A stretch of DNA of 64,000 bases from DATFVA01 sp963711455 (GTDB lineage: Bacteria; Bacteroidota; Ignavibacteria; Ignavibacteriales; Ignavibacteriaceae). The notes beneath the pieces were generated by a model, which saw nothing but the letters and a program-made list of their open reading frames with translations, was not told where the DNA came from and ran no database searches. The translations under genes and the position numbers were made by a program. The stretch covers positions 186,001 through 250,000 of the forward strand of contig CAVQEH010000002.1 of NCBI GenBank assembly GCA_963711455.1, written 5' to 3'. This document shows positions 17,758 through 27,006 of this stretch, piece after piece; the stretch's first letter is position 1, and every line of letters begins with the position of its first letter.

Positions 17758-18812
17758 TTTTTGTCTTCTCTGGATAGCTTCGATTTCATCTTTACCTGAG
17801 GCTATCCTTTCAATGTGTTCTTTATTTGTCATTCGTTCTTGGATAATTTGACAATATCCGGGGTTGTTTTCGGTTCCCAACCAATTTCTTTTGAAATGCT
17901 TCGGCTACGGCATAAGTTGTACCTGATCCACCAAAAGGGTCAACTACTATATGCCCTTGATTTGAGGATGCCAGGATAACTTTTTTTACTAATTCAATTG
18001 GCTTTTGCGTTTGATGTTCGGTCTTTTCCCACGAACCATTTGATAGAGTTGGTATCTCTAAAACATCTTTCGGTTTTGCACCTAATGGATTTGGTTCCCA
18101 AATATATTCTTTACCATTTCCATTATTGTACTGTGATGTTTCTGCCTGTGGACGCGTTGGATATTTTAGAGTGTGGCGCATTATAAGGTATTCGTACTTC
18201 ATCGATATTAAAAATAAAATTTTTACTTTTTCTAAAATGAAGTAGGCTTTCGTGTGACCGTCCCCAATCATTTCCTAAATTTGCTTTATTCCTATAATGC
18301 CAAACAAGCCATTTGCAACCAGTAAATAAATAACTTGCTGCCCATTTAATATCAGCGAGAATTTCTGAAAATCCACAAACATAAAGTGAACCGTGGGATT
18401 TTAAAACTCTTTGGGCTTCTTGGATCCAAAGAATACTCCATTCTACATATTGTTTTTGTGATTGAAATGTATCCCATTCGGCTTTTTTTATATTGTAAGG
18501 AGGATCCGCAAAAATTAAATCAACAGATTCATTTTCCAATGATTTTAAAAATTGTATTGCATCAATATTGTAAAGTGAGCCAAATTCGTTTTTGTAAATG
18601 GGTTGAGGTAGTTTTTTAACTTTTGTTTCCCCGTAAAATTGAAGCTGGAGTTCTTTAACAAGTTGATGTACTTTTGATGAAGGATATACTCTATATTTAT
18701 TTATTGGATGTCTGGTCGAATTGAATTTACCACTTCGATCCCAACGTCTTAAAGTTTCTTTGTTTACACCTAGAATTTCTGCCGCCTCACTAATATTATA
18801 AAATTTTTCCAT
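17746..18812 (-). pseudogene. Beta-class DNA methyltransferase with MerR-like N-terminus, two frame breaks
   Basis: The N-terminus (NISEAAEILGVNKETLRRWD) is a MerR-like helix-turn-helix. Motif IV DPPYNIKKAEWD precedes motif I VDPFGGSGTTYAVAEAFQ, the order of beta-class N6-adenine/N4-cytosine methyltransferases. Frame one ends after RIPYNAP. The next frame resumes HTLKYPTRPQAETSQYNNGN if one of the two G at 18175-18176 is removed. A second break in the AAAA run at 17889-17892 is followed by NWLGTENNPGYCQIIQERMT and a stop at 17746. The restored protein would be about 355 residues. It is the cognate partner of the decayed nuclease. If both breaks are real, the system is dead. Confidence 0.75.
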
Positions 18813-18977
18813 TTGAACTCCCAGATATCTTAGACAACCTTATACAACCATATGCAAATATGTGGAATATTCTGATAAAGTCAAATTATTTTTTTAATGC
18901 CAATGTGACCTCTTTTAATCTGTCAAAGACGAATTAAAAGTAAATAGTTTTCCTAATTTCCTTTTACTTTTCCTCCC

Positions 18978-19724
18978 TCATTTCGCTTTTCCCTGGTTTG
19001 CAACTGCATTTGCTTTCTTTTCTATTTCCTCCTGGTTACCGAGATAGTAATGTTTAATTGGCTTTAAGTTATTGTCAAGTTCATAAACCAAAGGAACACC
19101 TGTTGGAATATTTAATCCAACTATTTCTTCATCAGGAATATTATCAAGATATTTAACAAGTGCACGCAGACTGTTTCCGTGGGCAGCAATAATAATTCTC
19201 TTTCCAGATTTAATTGAGGGAGCAATTGTTTCTTTCCAGTAAGGAAGAAATCTATTAACTGTGTCTTTTAAGCATTCGGTAAGAGGTAGTTCTTTCTCTG
19301 TTAAATTTTTATAACGAGGATCCTTTCCGGGAAAACGATGATCATTCTTTTCGAGTGCAGGCGGCTGAATATCATAGCTTCTTCTCCATATGTGTACCTG
19401 TTCTTCACCAAATTTTTTTGCCGTTTCAGCCTTGTTCAATCCCTGCAATGCACCATAATGTCTTTCGTTCAATCTCCAGTTTCTTTCAACCGGTATCCAC
19501 ATCAGGTCTAATTTATCGAGTGTAATCCATAATGTTCTTATTGCTCTTTTAAGAACAGAAGTATAAGCCATATCAAATTTATATCCCTCTTCTTTCAGAA
19601 CTTCACCTGCTTTGTTAGCTTCACTAATTCCTTGCTCAGAAAGGTCAACATCTGTCCAGCCTGTAAAACGGTTCTCTTTATTCCAGGTACTTTCTCCATG
19701 ACGCAATAAAACTAATTTATACAT
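18978..19724 (-). CDS. gpmA: 2,3-bisphosphoglycerate-dependent phosphoglycerate mutase
   Basis: This cytosolic glycolytic enzyme interconverts 3- and 2-phosphoglycerate. RHGESTWN (His9 is phosphorylated), NRFTGWTDVDL, LNERHYG (Glu87) and AAHGNSLR (second catalytic His) are all present, and the 248-residue length is standard. It is a single gene located between the decayed methyltransferase and nhaA. Confidence 0.96.
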   Translation of the reverse strand: MYKLVLLRHGESTWNKENRFTGWTDVDLSEQGISEANKAGEVLKEEGYKFDMAYTSVLKRAIRTLWITLDKLDLMWIPVERNWRLNERHYGALQGLNKAETAKKFGEEQVHIWRRSYDIQPPALEKNDHRFPGKDPRYKNLTEKELPLTECLKDTVNRFLPYWKETIAPSIKSGKRIIIAAHGNSLRALVKYLDNIPDEEIVGLNIPTGVPLVYELDNNLKPIKHYYLGNQEEIEKKANAVANQGKAK

Positions 19725-19812
19725 TCTTTCTCCGTTTTGTTTCTTTTATAAAAAGTATATACTAAAATAATTAAACGATGAATAAAATTATGAAACCCAG
19801 ATCAAACATTAG

Positions 19813-21147
19813 TTACTCAGTCTGAGTTTCATTTTTAGAAAACTTCAGAACCAGGTAACCTACTATTCCGGAAATAAGGGAGGCAACGAGTATTCCAACT
19901 TTTGCAGTGTTTATTATTTCTTCTGAATTAAAAGCCAGATTTGTTATGAACAAAGACATTGTAAAACCGATTCCGGCAAGAATTCCTGCTCCGTAGAGCT
20001 GCTTCAATCCAACTCTTGACGGTAAATCAGCAAGATGTAATTTTACTGCCAGCCACGAGAAAATAAAAATTCCAAACTGTTTACCAATAAATAAACCTGT
20101 GATAATACCAATACTAATCTCATTGGTTAAAGCATTAAAGAAATCTTTCTGCAAAGGAACCCCGGCATTTGCCAAAGCAAATACAGGCATTATTACAAAT
20201 GAAACAACGGGGTTTAAAGTATGCTCGAATCTCTGGAGCGGAGTTAATACTTTCCTGCAGGTGCTTTCAAGTGCTTGAACAATATTCTGCCTCTCTTCAT
20301 TTGCAAGAATATTCAATCCTTCTTCACCTTCTTTTTCAAATTCATCCAGTAATTCATTTCCTTTATATAAAAATTCTTTAGTATTGTATCTTGAGTATGA
20401 AGGTATTACAAAAGCCAGAAGCACACCTGCAACAGTAGCATGAACTCCCGATTTAAGAAAAGCCAGCCATAATACTGTACCGAGAACCGAATAAACAAAT
20501 AGGTTTCTTACACCAAGTTTGTTTAGCAATATTAAAAGAATAAAAATAACAGCGGCGATTACCAAAGCGGTTAATGAAATTTCAGACGTATAAAAGAAGG
20601 CTATAACAAGCACAGCGCCGATATCATCAGCTATTGCCAGGGCAGTTACAAATATTTTAAGATTTGTGGGAATGCTTGATCCAAGTATCGCCATTATTCC
20701 TATAACGAATGCTATATCGGTTGCCATCGGAATTCCCCAGCCCGACTCACCTTTTCCATTAAAATTAAAAATAAGATAAATGGCTGCAGGAAAAATCATT
20801 CCACCGATTGCAGCAGCTATCGGAAGGATTGCCTGTTTTGCAGATGATAATTCTCCCACAAGAAATTCACGTTTAATTTCAAGTCCTACCACAAAAAAGA
20901 AAATTGCCATCAGCCCGTCATTTATCCAGTGATGAAGGCTGTAGCTAAGACTGTATTTGCCAAATCCTATTGAGACATTAATATGCCACAGATGAAAATA
21001 TGAATCTGCCAAACCTGAATTTGCCCACACAAGAGCGAGCAGAGTACAGATAATTAATATTATTCCGCTTGAAGCTTCCGTTTTTGTAAACTCTTTAAAG
21101 GGCTTTATAATTTTTTCAATTGGAGGAGACGGACTTTCTATTTTCAT
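19813..21147 (-). CDS. nhaA: NhaA-type Na+/H+ antiporter
   Basis: The 444-residue inner-membrane protein has about 12 spans. The ion-binding aspartates are in TALAIADDIGAV (Asp174/Asp175), and MATDIAFVIG (Asp144) is the family's helix IV signature. FFFVVGLEIKREFLVGEL and GFTMSLFITNLAF are further NhaA motifs. It exports Na+ in exchange for protons and supports pH and salt tolerance. A hydrophilic insert near residues 265-300 (NELLDEFEKEGEEGLNILAN) lengthens one loop compared with E. coli NhaA. Confidence 0.95.
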   Translation of the reverse strand: MKIESPSPPIEKIIKPFKEFTKTEASSGIILIICTLLALVWANSGLADSYFHLWHINVSIGFGKYSLSYSLHHWINDGLMAIFFFVVGLEIKREFLVGELSSAKQAILPIAAAIGGMIFPAAIYLIFNFNGKGESGWGIPMATDIAFVIGIMAILGSSIPTNLKIFVTALAIADDIGAVLVIAFFYTSEISLTALVIAAVIFILLILLNKLGVRNLFVYSVLGTVLWLAFLKSGVHATVAGVLLAFVIPSYSRYNTKEFLYKGNELLDEFEKEGEEGLNILANEERQNIVQALESTCRKVLTPLQRFEHTLNPVVSFVIMPVFALANAGVPLQKDFFNALTNEISIGIITGLFIGKQFGIFIFSWLAVKLHLADLPSRVGLKQLYGAGILAGIGFTMSLFITNLAFNSEEIINTAKVGILVASLISGIVGYLVLKFSKNETQTE

Positions 21148-21235
21148 CAGCTTTTCCCGGTTAATGAAAAGATACTACCTGAGCATGCTTTCAATAATTA
21201 TAGTTTATAATAAAAACTAAAAAGTGATTTTTGTT

Positions 21236-21673
21236 TTATTCGTTTTTGATCTTTATAACTTTTTCTTTAAAAGTTTCAGGAACAGGCGAAATTTTCTTCT
21301 TTGAGTAATCATAAAACACAATGCCGGTTTTTGCAAGAGCAGCATCCTTTGATTTATTTTCACTTAAGACATGGTAATAAAAATCGCACCCTGTATTTGT
21401 TAATTCATCAACAGCAACATTAAATGTTAATTTATCTCCATAATATATTTCTGTTTTATAAATGATTACGGAATCAACCATTATTATTCCACAGCCGCCA
21501 ATATCAATTTCATTTAAACCGATCTTATTAAGATAGCGGACTCTTGCTTCGTGTATTAAAGACAGAAGTGAATCATTTCCAAGGTGATTTCCGTAGTTAA
21601 TATCTGTAATCCTAACGGGAATTTTAGTTGAAAACTCAAATTTTTCCGGCATTTCTAATTTTATTCTGCTCAA
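21236..21673 (-). CDS. Hotdog-fold acyl-CoA thioesterase (4HBT/YbgC-like)
   Basis: The 145-residue protein has the hotdog pattern: PVRITDINYGNHLGNDSLLS followed by EARVRYLNKIGL, where the Asp in TDINYGNHLGND fits the 4HBT catalytic position. The strands KTEIYYGDKLTFNVAV and ALAKTGIVFYDY complete the fold. It probably hydrolyses an acyl-CoA, with unknown chain length. It is the first gene of the minus-strand side, next to nhaA. Confidence 0.82.
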   Translation of the reverse strand: MSRIKLEMPEKFEFSTKIPVRITDINYGNHLGNDSLLSLIHEARVRYLNKIGLNEIDIGGCGIIMVDSVIIYKTEIYYGDKLTFNVAVDELTNTGCDFYYHVLSENKSKDAALAKTGIVFYDYSKKKISPVPETFKEKVIKIKNE

Positions 21674-21814
21674 CTTTAAACCTTTATATGTTCTTTTTAC
21701 TCAAATATAAAAAACAAAAAGCCCGGGTTGAAATTTTGCAAAACTGTATTTAAAGAACGACATAAATCTGATTATTAATATGATTAAATTACATTCAAAT
21801 AAAAGGAGAATATT

Positions 21815-22750
21815 ATGAAGCATAATATGAAATTACTTTTTATTCTAGCCGGTATTTCAATTCCGATTTTATTTTACGGCTGTTCAAAAAATATTGTTAA
21901 TCCTTCCTCAAACCAACAGACAAGCAATCAATTAGATAAATCAACCGTTGTAGAAGATGACATTGGAGTCCTGAATGATGAAGGAATACCAATGGGTCGT
22001 TATGAAGGTGTATTTGCTCTGGGATGGAATGAAATTTTTGGACCTATAAGATGGAATGATGAAATAAACGGACATGCAATGGCTCTTGTTTTTGGTGATA
22101 GTGTTCATCCGCGTCCATTTATAAGAGATGGAATTGATGTTGGAACTATCTTTATTAATTATAATAGTGAGCAGCTTCAGCTTGAAAAGAGAACAGGACC
22201 TAATGGCGGTGTTTTCTATTCACTTTATCCCCGTTTCTTCGATGACGGACATCTTGATTTTGTTCCGGGAGCAGATTATGAATTTGAGATTACCGGTTCG
22301 GAGAATTTTACTCCTTTAAATTATACAATAACTGCACCGCAGGCTCTTGTGCACATAAATACACCGGTTGAAGATTCAACCATAAATCCTGCAGATAGTT
22401 TAACCCTGCAATGGTCCGGCGGTACAACTGAAGATCCTATAGCCATAAGATTAATGCCTGTTCATCCTCCGGTTCCACCAGGCCGTAACCCGCGTGAAGG
22501 AGGAAACGGAATGCATCCGCCAATGCAGCTTCCACCTTGTGGTAACCCGGTTTTTATTTTGCTTGATTCAAATCCCGGGGAATATACTATTGCAGCTACT
22601 ACAATTCAGAATTTAATTAACCAGACAGGCGCACAAAAATTAGTTTGTGTGGTTTCACAGATTGATAAAAATAATGTTCAGCATGATAGCAAGCATTTGA
22701 ATTTTGTTATGCACAATGGTGACAGCGTTTTGTTGAATGTTCAACAATAA
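21815..22750 (+). CDS. Uncharacterised lipoprotein
   Basis: The 311-residue protein has a lipobox (FYGC) and a short Ser/Asn linker. A domain with a GRYEGVFALGWNEIFGPIRW segment follows, then a beta-sandwich-like segment with TINPADSLTLQWSGGTTEDP. A proline/glycine loop (HPPVPPGRNPREGGNGMHPP) lies before the C-terminal strands. I do not recognise a family. An AAGGAGA ribosome-binding site precedes the ATG, and a strong terminator follows. Confidence 0.7.
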   Translation: MKHNMKLLFILAGISIPILFYGCSKNIVNPSSNQQTSNQLDKSTVVEDDIGVLNDEGIPMGRYEGVFALGWNEIFGPIRWNDEINGHAMALVFGDSVHPRPFIRDGIDVGTIFINYNSEQLQLEKRTGPNGGVFYSLYPRFFDDGHLDFVPGADYEFEITGSENFTPLNYTITAPQALVHINTPVEDSTINPADSLTLQWSGGTTEDPIAIRLMPVHPPVPPGRNPREGGNGMHPPMQLPPCGNPVFILLDSNPGEYTIAATTIQNLINQTGAQKLVCVVSQIDKNNVQHDSKHLNFVMHNGDSVLLNVQQ

Positions 22751-22770
22751 TAGATAACATCCTCACAATT

Positions 22771-22808
22771 AATCCGGAGTTCATTCAGTTGGATTCCGGA
22801 TTTTTTTT
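22771..22808 (+). terminator. Rho-independent terminator after the lipoprotein gene
   Basis: AATCCGGA (22771-22778) pairs with TCCGGATT (22795-22802), followed by a run of T to 22808. It lies between the convergent lipoprotein and ABC permease genes. Confidence 0.85.
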
Positions 22809-23937
22809 ATTCTAATCTTTTTTGGAATCTTAATGAACTTGCAGCTAAAATCAGGATACCGATGCCAAGTAAAGCGGCTGTTTCCGGTATAAGCTGAAAG
22901 AAACCATCTCCTTTAAGAATGACACCACGTAAAATTGTTATGTAATATCTTAAAGGAATAAGATATGTTATCGGTTGAATCCATCCCGGCATATTTTCTA
23001 TCGGGAAAGCAAATCCGGAGAGGAAGTTCATCGGAAGCAATACTCCAAACATTGCAACCATCATGGCTTGCTGCTGGGTTTTGGAAACGGTAGAAATAAA
23101 CAATCCTAAACCCAGTGAAGAAAGAACATAAATAAACGAAGCAAGCATCAGGAAGAAAAAATCACCTCTAATTGGAATTCCAAACCAGTAAACCATTACA
23201 ACAGTAACAATGAGTACATCAATAAATCCTAAAATTACAAAGGGAATAGTTTTCCCGATTATCAGTTGAGCAGGTTTAATTGGAGTAACAATAATCTGTT
23301 CAAGTGTTCCTACTTCACGTTCCTTCACAATGCCCATTGCCATAAGAGATGTGGTTATTATAGTGAGAAGCAGACCCATAATTCCCGGCAGCATAAAAAC
23401 TCTTGTTTTAAGATCAGGATTATACCACACTCTGAGTTCGGGATTAATATTTACGGCAGCCATTCTATGCATTCCAAATTTATTCATCGCTTCCATTAAA
23501 ATGTTTTGAGAGTAGCTGGAAACGACACCGGTAACATAACCAAAAGCAATTGAAGCTTTATTACCGTCGGAGCCGTCAAACAAAGCCTGAACTTTTACCT
23601 GCTCGCTTCTTTGAATTTTCTTCTCAAAATCATTCGGAATAACCAGCGCCCAAAGATCTTCACCCTTATTTATGTAATTCATTACCTGCTGATAATTGTC
23701 AGCATAATGATTTACAGTGAAATAACCTGAGCTTTCAAATTTTTCAATGAAGTCGCGGCTTGTTACAGTTTTATCCTGATCAAATACAATTGTATTGATA
23801 TTGTTGATGTCAAGATTAGCTGCATAACCAAGCAGAATAAGCTGAAGAACAGGAGCAATAAAAATTATTCCGAATAACCTGGGGTCTCTTCTTAATTGAA
23901 GAAATTCTTTTATCATTATTGTTAAAATAATTTTCAT
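22807..23937 (-). CDS. ABC-2 type permease, YbhR-like
   Basis: The 376-residue ABC-2 permease has one N-terminal span, a large periplasmic domain (LDINNINTIVFDQDKTVTSR) and a block of about five spans from residue 180, including MAMGIVKEREVGTLEQIIVT, the coupling-helix motif. It is the last gene of the efflux operon. The LRRDPRLFGIIFIAPVLQLI start is typical of the YbhR/YhhJ branch. It pairs with the adjacent permease as a heterodimer. Confidence 0.88.
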   Translation of the reverse strand: MKIILTIMIKEFLQLRRDPRLFGIIFIAPVLQLILLGYAANLDINNINTIVFDQDKTVTSRDFIEKFESSGYFTVNHYADNYQQVMNYINKGEDLWALVIPNDFEKKIQRSEQVKVQALFDGSDGNKASIAFGYVTGVVSSYSQNILMEAMNKFGMHRMAAVNINPELRVWYNPDLKTRVFMLPGIMGLLLTIITTSLMAMGIVKEREVGTLEQIIVTPIKPAQLIIGKTIPFVILGFIDVLIVTVVMVYWFGIPIRGDFFFLMLASFIYVLSSLGLGLFISTVSKTQQQAMMVAMFGVLLPMNFLSGFAFPIENMPGWIQPITYLIPLRYYITILRGVILKGDGFFQLIPETAALLGIGILILAASSLRFQKRLE

Positions 23938-23942
23938 CGTGT

Positions 23943-25085
23943 CTATGCTGTTTTATTTTTTCGTTCAATTATAGAAGCTAAACCAAGGAAGACCACTGAA
24001 AAAATTAATAAATAAATCAACTGATCCCAGAAAGCACCAAGTCCGACTCCTTTCAATAATATATCCCTTAAAACGATTATATAAAATTTAACAGGAGTAA
24101 TATTTGTAAAAATCTGAATTACAGGGGGCATACTTTCAATAGGAAAAACAAATCCGGATAAAAGGAATGAAGGAAGCAATGAGATCAATGCAGATAATTG
24201 AAATGCCACCTGCTGTGAATCAGAAATTGTTGATATCAGTATCCCCAGATTTAAGGAAGCAAATAAAAAGATAAAAGTCGATATGAATAATAGTAATATG
24301 CTTCCTTTAATTGTCACATCAAATAAGAGATAGCCTGCAAATAATATTAAAGAGGCAACTACTAATGCAATTATTGTGTAAGGGATAGTTTTACCGACTA
24401 ATAATTCAATTGAAGAAAGAGGGGATACATTTATCTGTTCCATTGTTCCTCTTTCCTTTTCTCTAACGATTGACAAAGCAATTGAAATTACTGCTGTCAT
24501 TATTAATATCATCGAGATTAAGCCAGGTATCAGATACTTTGTTGAGTTTAAATCCGGGTTATATAAAAATCTCGGTTCAAGATCTATTGGAATGCTTGCT
24601 GTCCTGCCGGATACTTTCAATTCCTCATTTGTAAGTTTTTCGGAAAATGTTGCAGAGGCGGCTCTCATATAATTGGTAATTACAGAAGCAGTATTTGCAT
24701 CAACGCCTGCTACAAGTATCTGAATATCAACTTTTCTACCCGAATAAATATTCCGTGAAAAATCCTGAGGGAATACAATGACAGCCTGTACATCTCCTTC
24801 ATCGAGAACATTTCTAATCTGGTCTTCCGATTTAAGATGTCCGATAAGATCAAAATAGCTTGAACTTGTTAAACGGTTAATAAAATCTCTGGAGTCTACG
24901 GAATTATCCTGATCATAGACAGCTAATTTAATATGATGCACATCGAAATTAATTGCGTATCCGAAAAGGATAAGAAGAACGAAAGGAAATACAAAAAGGA
25001 CGTAGAGCATCCTTTTATCGCGCATCAATTGTCGCACTTCTTTTTTAGAAATAGCTAATATTCTTGTCAGCATTCTTTTAGCCAT
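23943..25085 (-). CDS. ABC-2 type permease, YbhS-like
   Basis: The 380-residue protein has the same layout as its neighbour: MRDKRMLYVLFVFPFVLLIL, a periplasmic domain with HHIKLAVYDQDNSVDSRDFI, and a C-terminal membrane block with ALSIVREKERGTMEQINVSP. It probably forms the heterodimeric channel with the 22807-23937 product. The genes are 5 bases apart. Confidence 0.88.
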   Translation of the reverse strand: MAKRMLTRILAISKKEVRQLMRDKRMLYVLFVFPFVLLILFGYAINFDVHHIKLAVYDQDNSVDSRDFINRLTSSSYFDLIGHLKSEDQIRNVLDEGDVQAVIVFPQDFSRNIYSGRKVDIQILVAGVDANTASVITNYMRAASATFSEKLTNEELKVSGRTASIPIDLEPRFLYNPDLNSTKYLIPGLISMILIMTAVISIALSIVREKERGTMEQINVSPLSSIELLVGKTIPYTIIALVVASLILFAGYLLFDVTIKGSILLLFISTFIFLFASLNLGILISTISDSQQVAFQLSALISLLPSFLLSGFVFPIESMPPVIQIFTNITPVKFYIIVLRDILLKGVGLGAFWDQLIYLLIFSVVFLGLASIIERKNKTA

Positions 25086-25157
25086 TTGGCCATCATAAAC
25101 AATAATGATAAAATATATTATGTGTTTTATTCTTACTAATTGTATTCCTTCTTCCGT

Positions 25158-26078
25158 CTACTTTTTCTCTAACAAATGAATAAATACATCCTCGAGTGTT
25201 GGTACTATCCTGTTAATTCTTTTCACATTAATATTATTCTGATTCAAAACATTGCGGATCTGGTTTTCATTTTCGTATTTATCATTAACAATTATATGTA
25301 TTTCATTTCCGAAGATTGAAGTTTCATCAACGAAATTCTGTTTTTCCATTAACTGAAGTGCGTCGACCACGCGGTCGCATTCAATTTCAAATATAGGATT
25401 TTTAATATATTCGGTTTTTAGAACTTTTGAATCTCCTTCAGCTATCAATTTACCGGCGTTAATCAAAATGATATTATTACAGTACTCAGCTTCTTCGAGA
25501 TAATGGGTGGTAACGAGTACCGTCGTTCCGTTTGCAGAAAGATCATTTATCAATTCCCAGAAATTTCTTCTTGAAATCGGATCAACACCGCTTGTCGGTT
25601 CATCTAAAAAAATTATTCCCGGTTGATGAATTACCGCTGTTCCGAGAGCAAGTCTTTGCTTAATACCACCCGGCAGTGAACCTGTTAACAATCTTTCCTT
25701 TCCTTCTAAATTGGCAATTTGTAAAACCCATTTTTTTCGTTTTGAAAGATTATTTCCATTTAATCCGTATACGCCGCCGAAAAAATTAATATTCTCTTCA
25801 ACTGTAAGATCATTATAAAGTGAAAATCTCTGGGACATATAACCGATACTTCTTTTAACTTTATCAGGTTCGTTCATTACACTGCAGCCGGCAACTAAAG
25901 CATCACCCGAAGTTGGCTCAAGTATTCCGCACAACATTTTAATTGTCGTTGATTTTCCGGCACCATTTGCGCCGAGGAAACCAAATACCTCTCCTTTCTT
26001 AACATTGAAGGAGACATGGTCAACCGCAGTAAATTTGCCGAACTTTTTTGTTAATTCATTTACTTCAATTGAATACAT
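25158..26078 (-). CDS. ABC transporter ATPase (second half of a YbhF-like pair)
   Basis: Walker A is GANGAGKSTTIK, the signature is LPGGIKQRLALG (LPGG in place of LSGG), and Walker B is IIFLDEPTSGVDP. The switch histidine is present in TTHYLEEAE. The C-terminal 80 residues form the extra domain of this subfamily (IVPTLEDVFIHLLEK). The ATG shares its A with the TGA of the first ATPase, so the two are translationally coupled and correspond to the two halves of YbhF, which is one chain in E. coli. Confidence 0.88.
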   Translation of the reverse strand: MYSIEVNELTKKFGKFTAVDHVSFNVKKGEVFGFLGANGAGKSTTIKMLCGILEPTSGDALVAGCSVMNEPDKVKRSIGYMSQRFSLYNDLTVEENINFFGGVYGLNGNNLSKRKKWVLQIANLEGKERLLTGSLPGGIKQRLALGTAVIHQPGIIFLDEPTSGVDPISRRNFWELINDLSANGTTVLVTTHYLEEAEYCNNIILINAGKLIAEGDSKVLKTEYIKNPIFEIECDRVVDALQLMEKQNFVDETSIFGNEIHIIVNDKYENENQIRNVLNQNNINVKRINRIVPTLEDVFIHLLEKK

Positions 26079-26992
26079 CAGCTTGCTTCTTTTACCAGAT
26101 GAATAAATACGTTTTCCAATGATGGCGGAATTCTTCTTGTGCTTTCAACGGGTACATCATTTTGTTTAAGCAGGCTTTCGATTTTTCCATATTCACTTTC
26201 GTAACTATCAACTACAACGTTTATCCTGTCGCCAAAGAGCTGCACTTCATTTTTCATATTCTGCTGAATCAGCTTATAGGCTTTCCGTGCATTTGAAGAG
26301 ACAATTTCTATTATTTCCTTATGAATAGATTCCCTGATTTTCTTCGGAGTGTCGATGCTGATTATTTCGCCTTTATTCATCAAAGCTACCCTGTTGCAGC
26401 GTTCCGCCTCATCGAGGTAGGGGGTTGACATAAAAATTGTAATTTCTTCTTTAATCAGATTGGACAAAATCTTCCAGAAATCTCTTCGTGAAACCGGATC
26501 GACACCAGTAGTCGGTTCATCAAGGAAAATTATTTTAGGACGATGAATAAGGCTGCAGGCAAGTGCGAGCTTCTGCTTCATTCCACCCGATAGATTATCA
26601 GCAAGCCGGTCTCTGAAGGGAGTTAACCTTGTAAAATCAAGAAGCTCATTTCTTCTATCCTCGTAATTTTTAACTCCATGAATATCGGCAAAAAATTCGA
26701 TGTTTTCATCGACTGTTAGATCACCATAAAGACTGAACTTCTGGGAAAGATAACCAATTTTTTTCTGTACGTTTCTTTTATATTTATTTAAATCATCATC
26801 AAAAACTTTTACTTCACCCGTATCTGGAGAGAGTAAACCACAGAGTACCCTGATCGTAGTAGTTTTACCTGCACCATCCGGACCGACCAGTCCAAACATT
26901 TCTCCTTTATTTACTTCAAAGGAAATCCCTTTTACAGCTTCGATTTCGCCGTAGGATTTTTTTAGATTTTCAATTTTTATTGCTAATGTCAT
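26078..26992 (-). CDS. ABC transporter ATPase (first half of a YbhF-like pair)
   Basis: Walker A is GPDGAGKTTTIR, the signature LSGGMKQKLALA is intact, and Walker B is IIFLDEPTTGVDP. The H-loop reads STPYLDEAE, with proline in place of the switch histidine. The C-terminal end is PPSLENVFIHLVKEA. It follows the membrane fusion protein by 14 bases. The degenerate H-loop here and LPGG in the partner suggest unequal nucleotide sites. Confidence 0.88.
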   Translation of the reverse strand: MTLAIKIENLKKSYGEIEAVKGISFEVNKGEMFGLVGPDGAGKTTTIRVLCGLLSPDTGEVKVFDDDLNKYKRNVQKKIGYLSQKFSLYGDLTVDENIEFFADIHGVKNYEDRRNELLDFTRLTPFRDRLADNLSGGMKQKLALACSLIHRPKIIFLDEPTTGVDPVSRRDFWKILSNLIKEEITIFMSTPYLDEAERCNRVALMNKGEIISIDTPKKIRESIHKEIIEIVSSNARKAYKLIQQNMKNEVQLFGDRINVVVDSYESEYGKIESLLKQNDVPVESTRRIPPSLENVFIHLVKEAS

Positions 26993-27006
26993 GGTTACTA
27001 TAAAAT

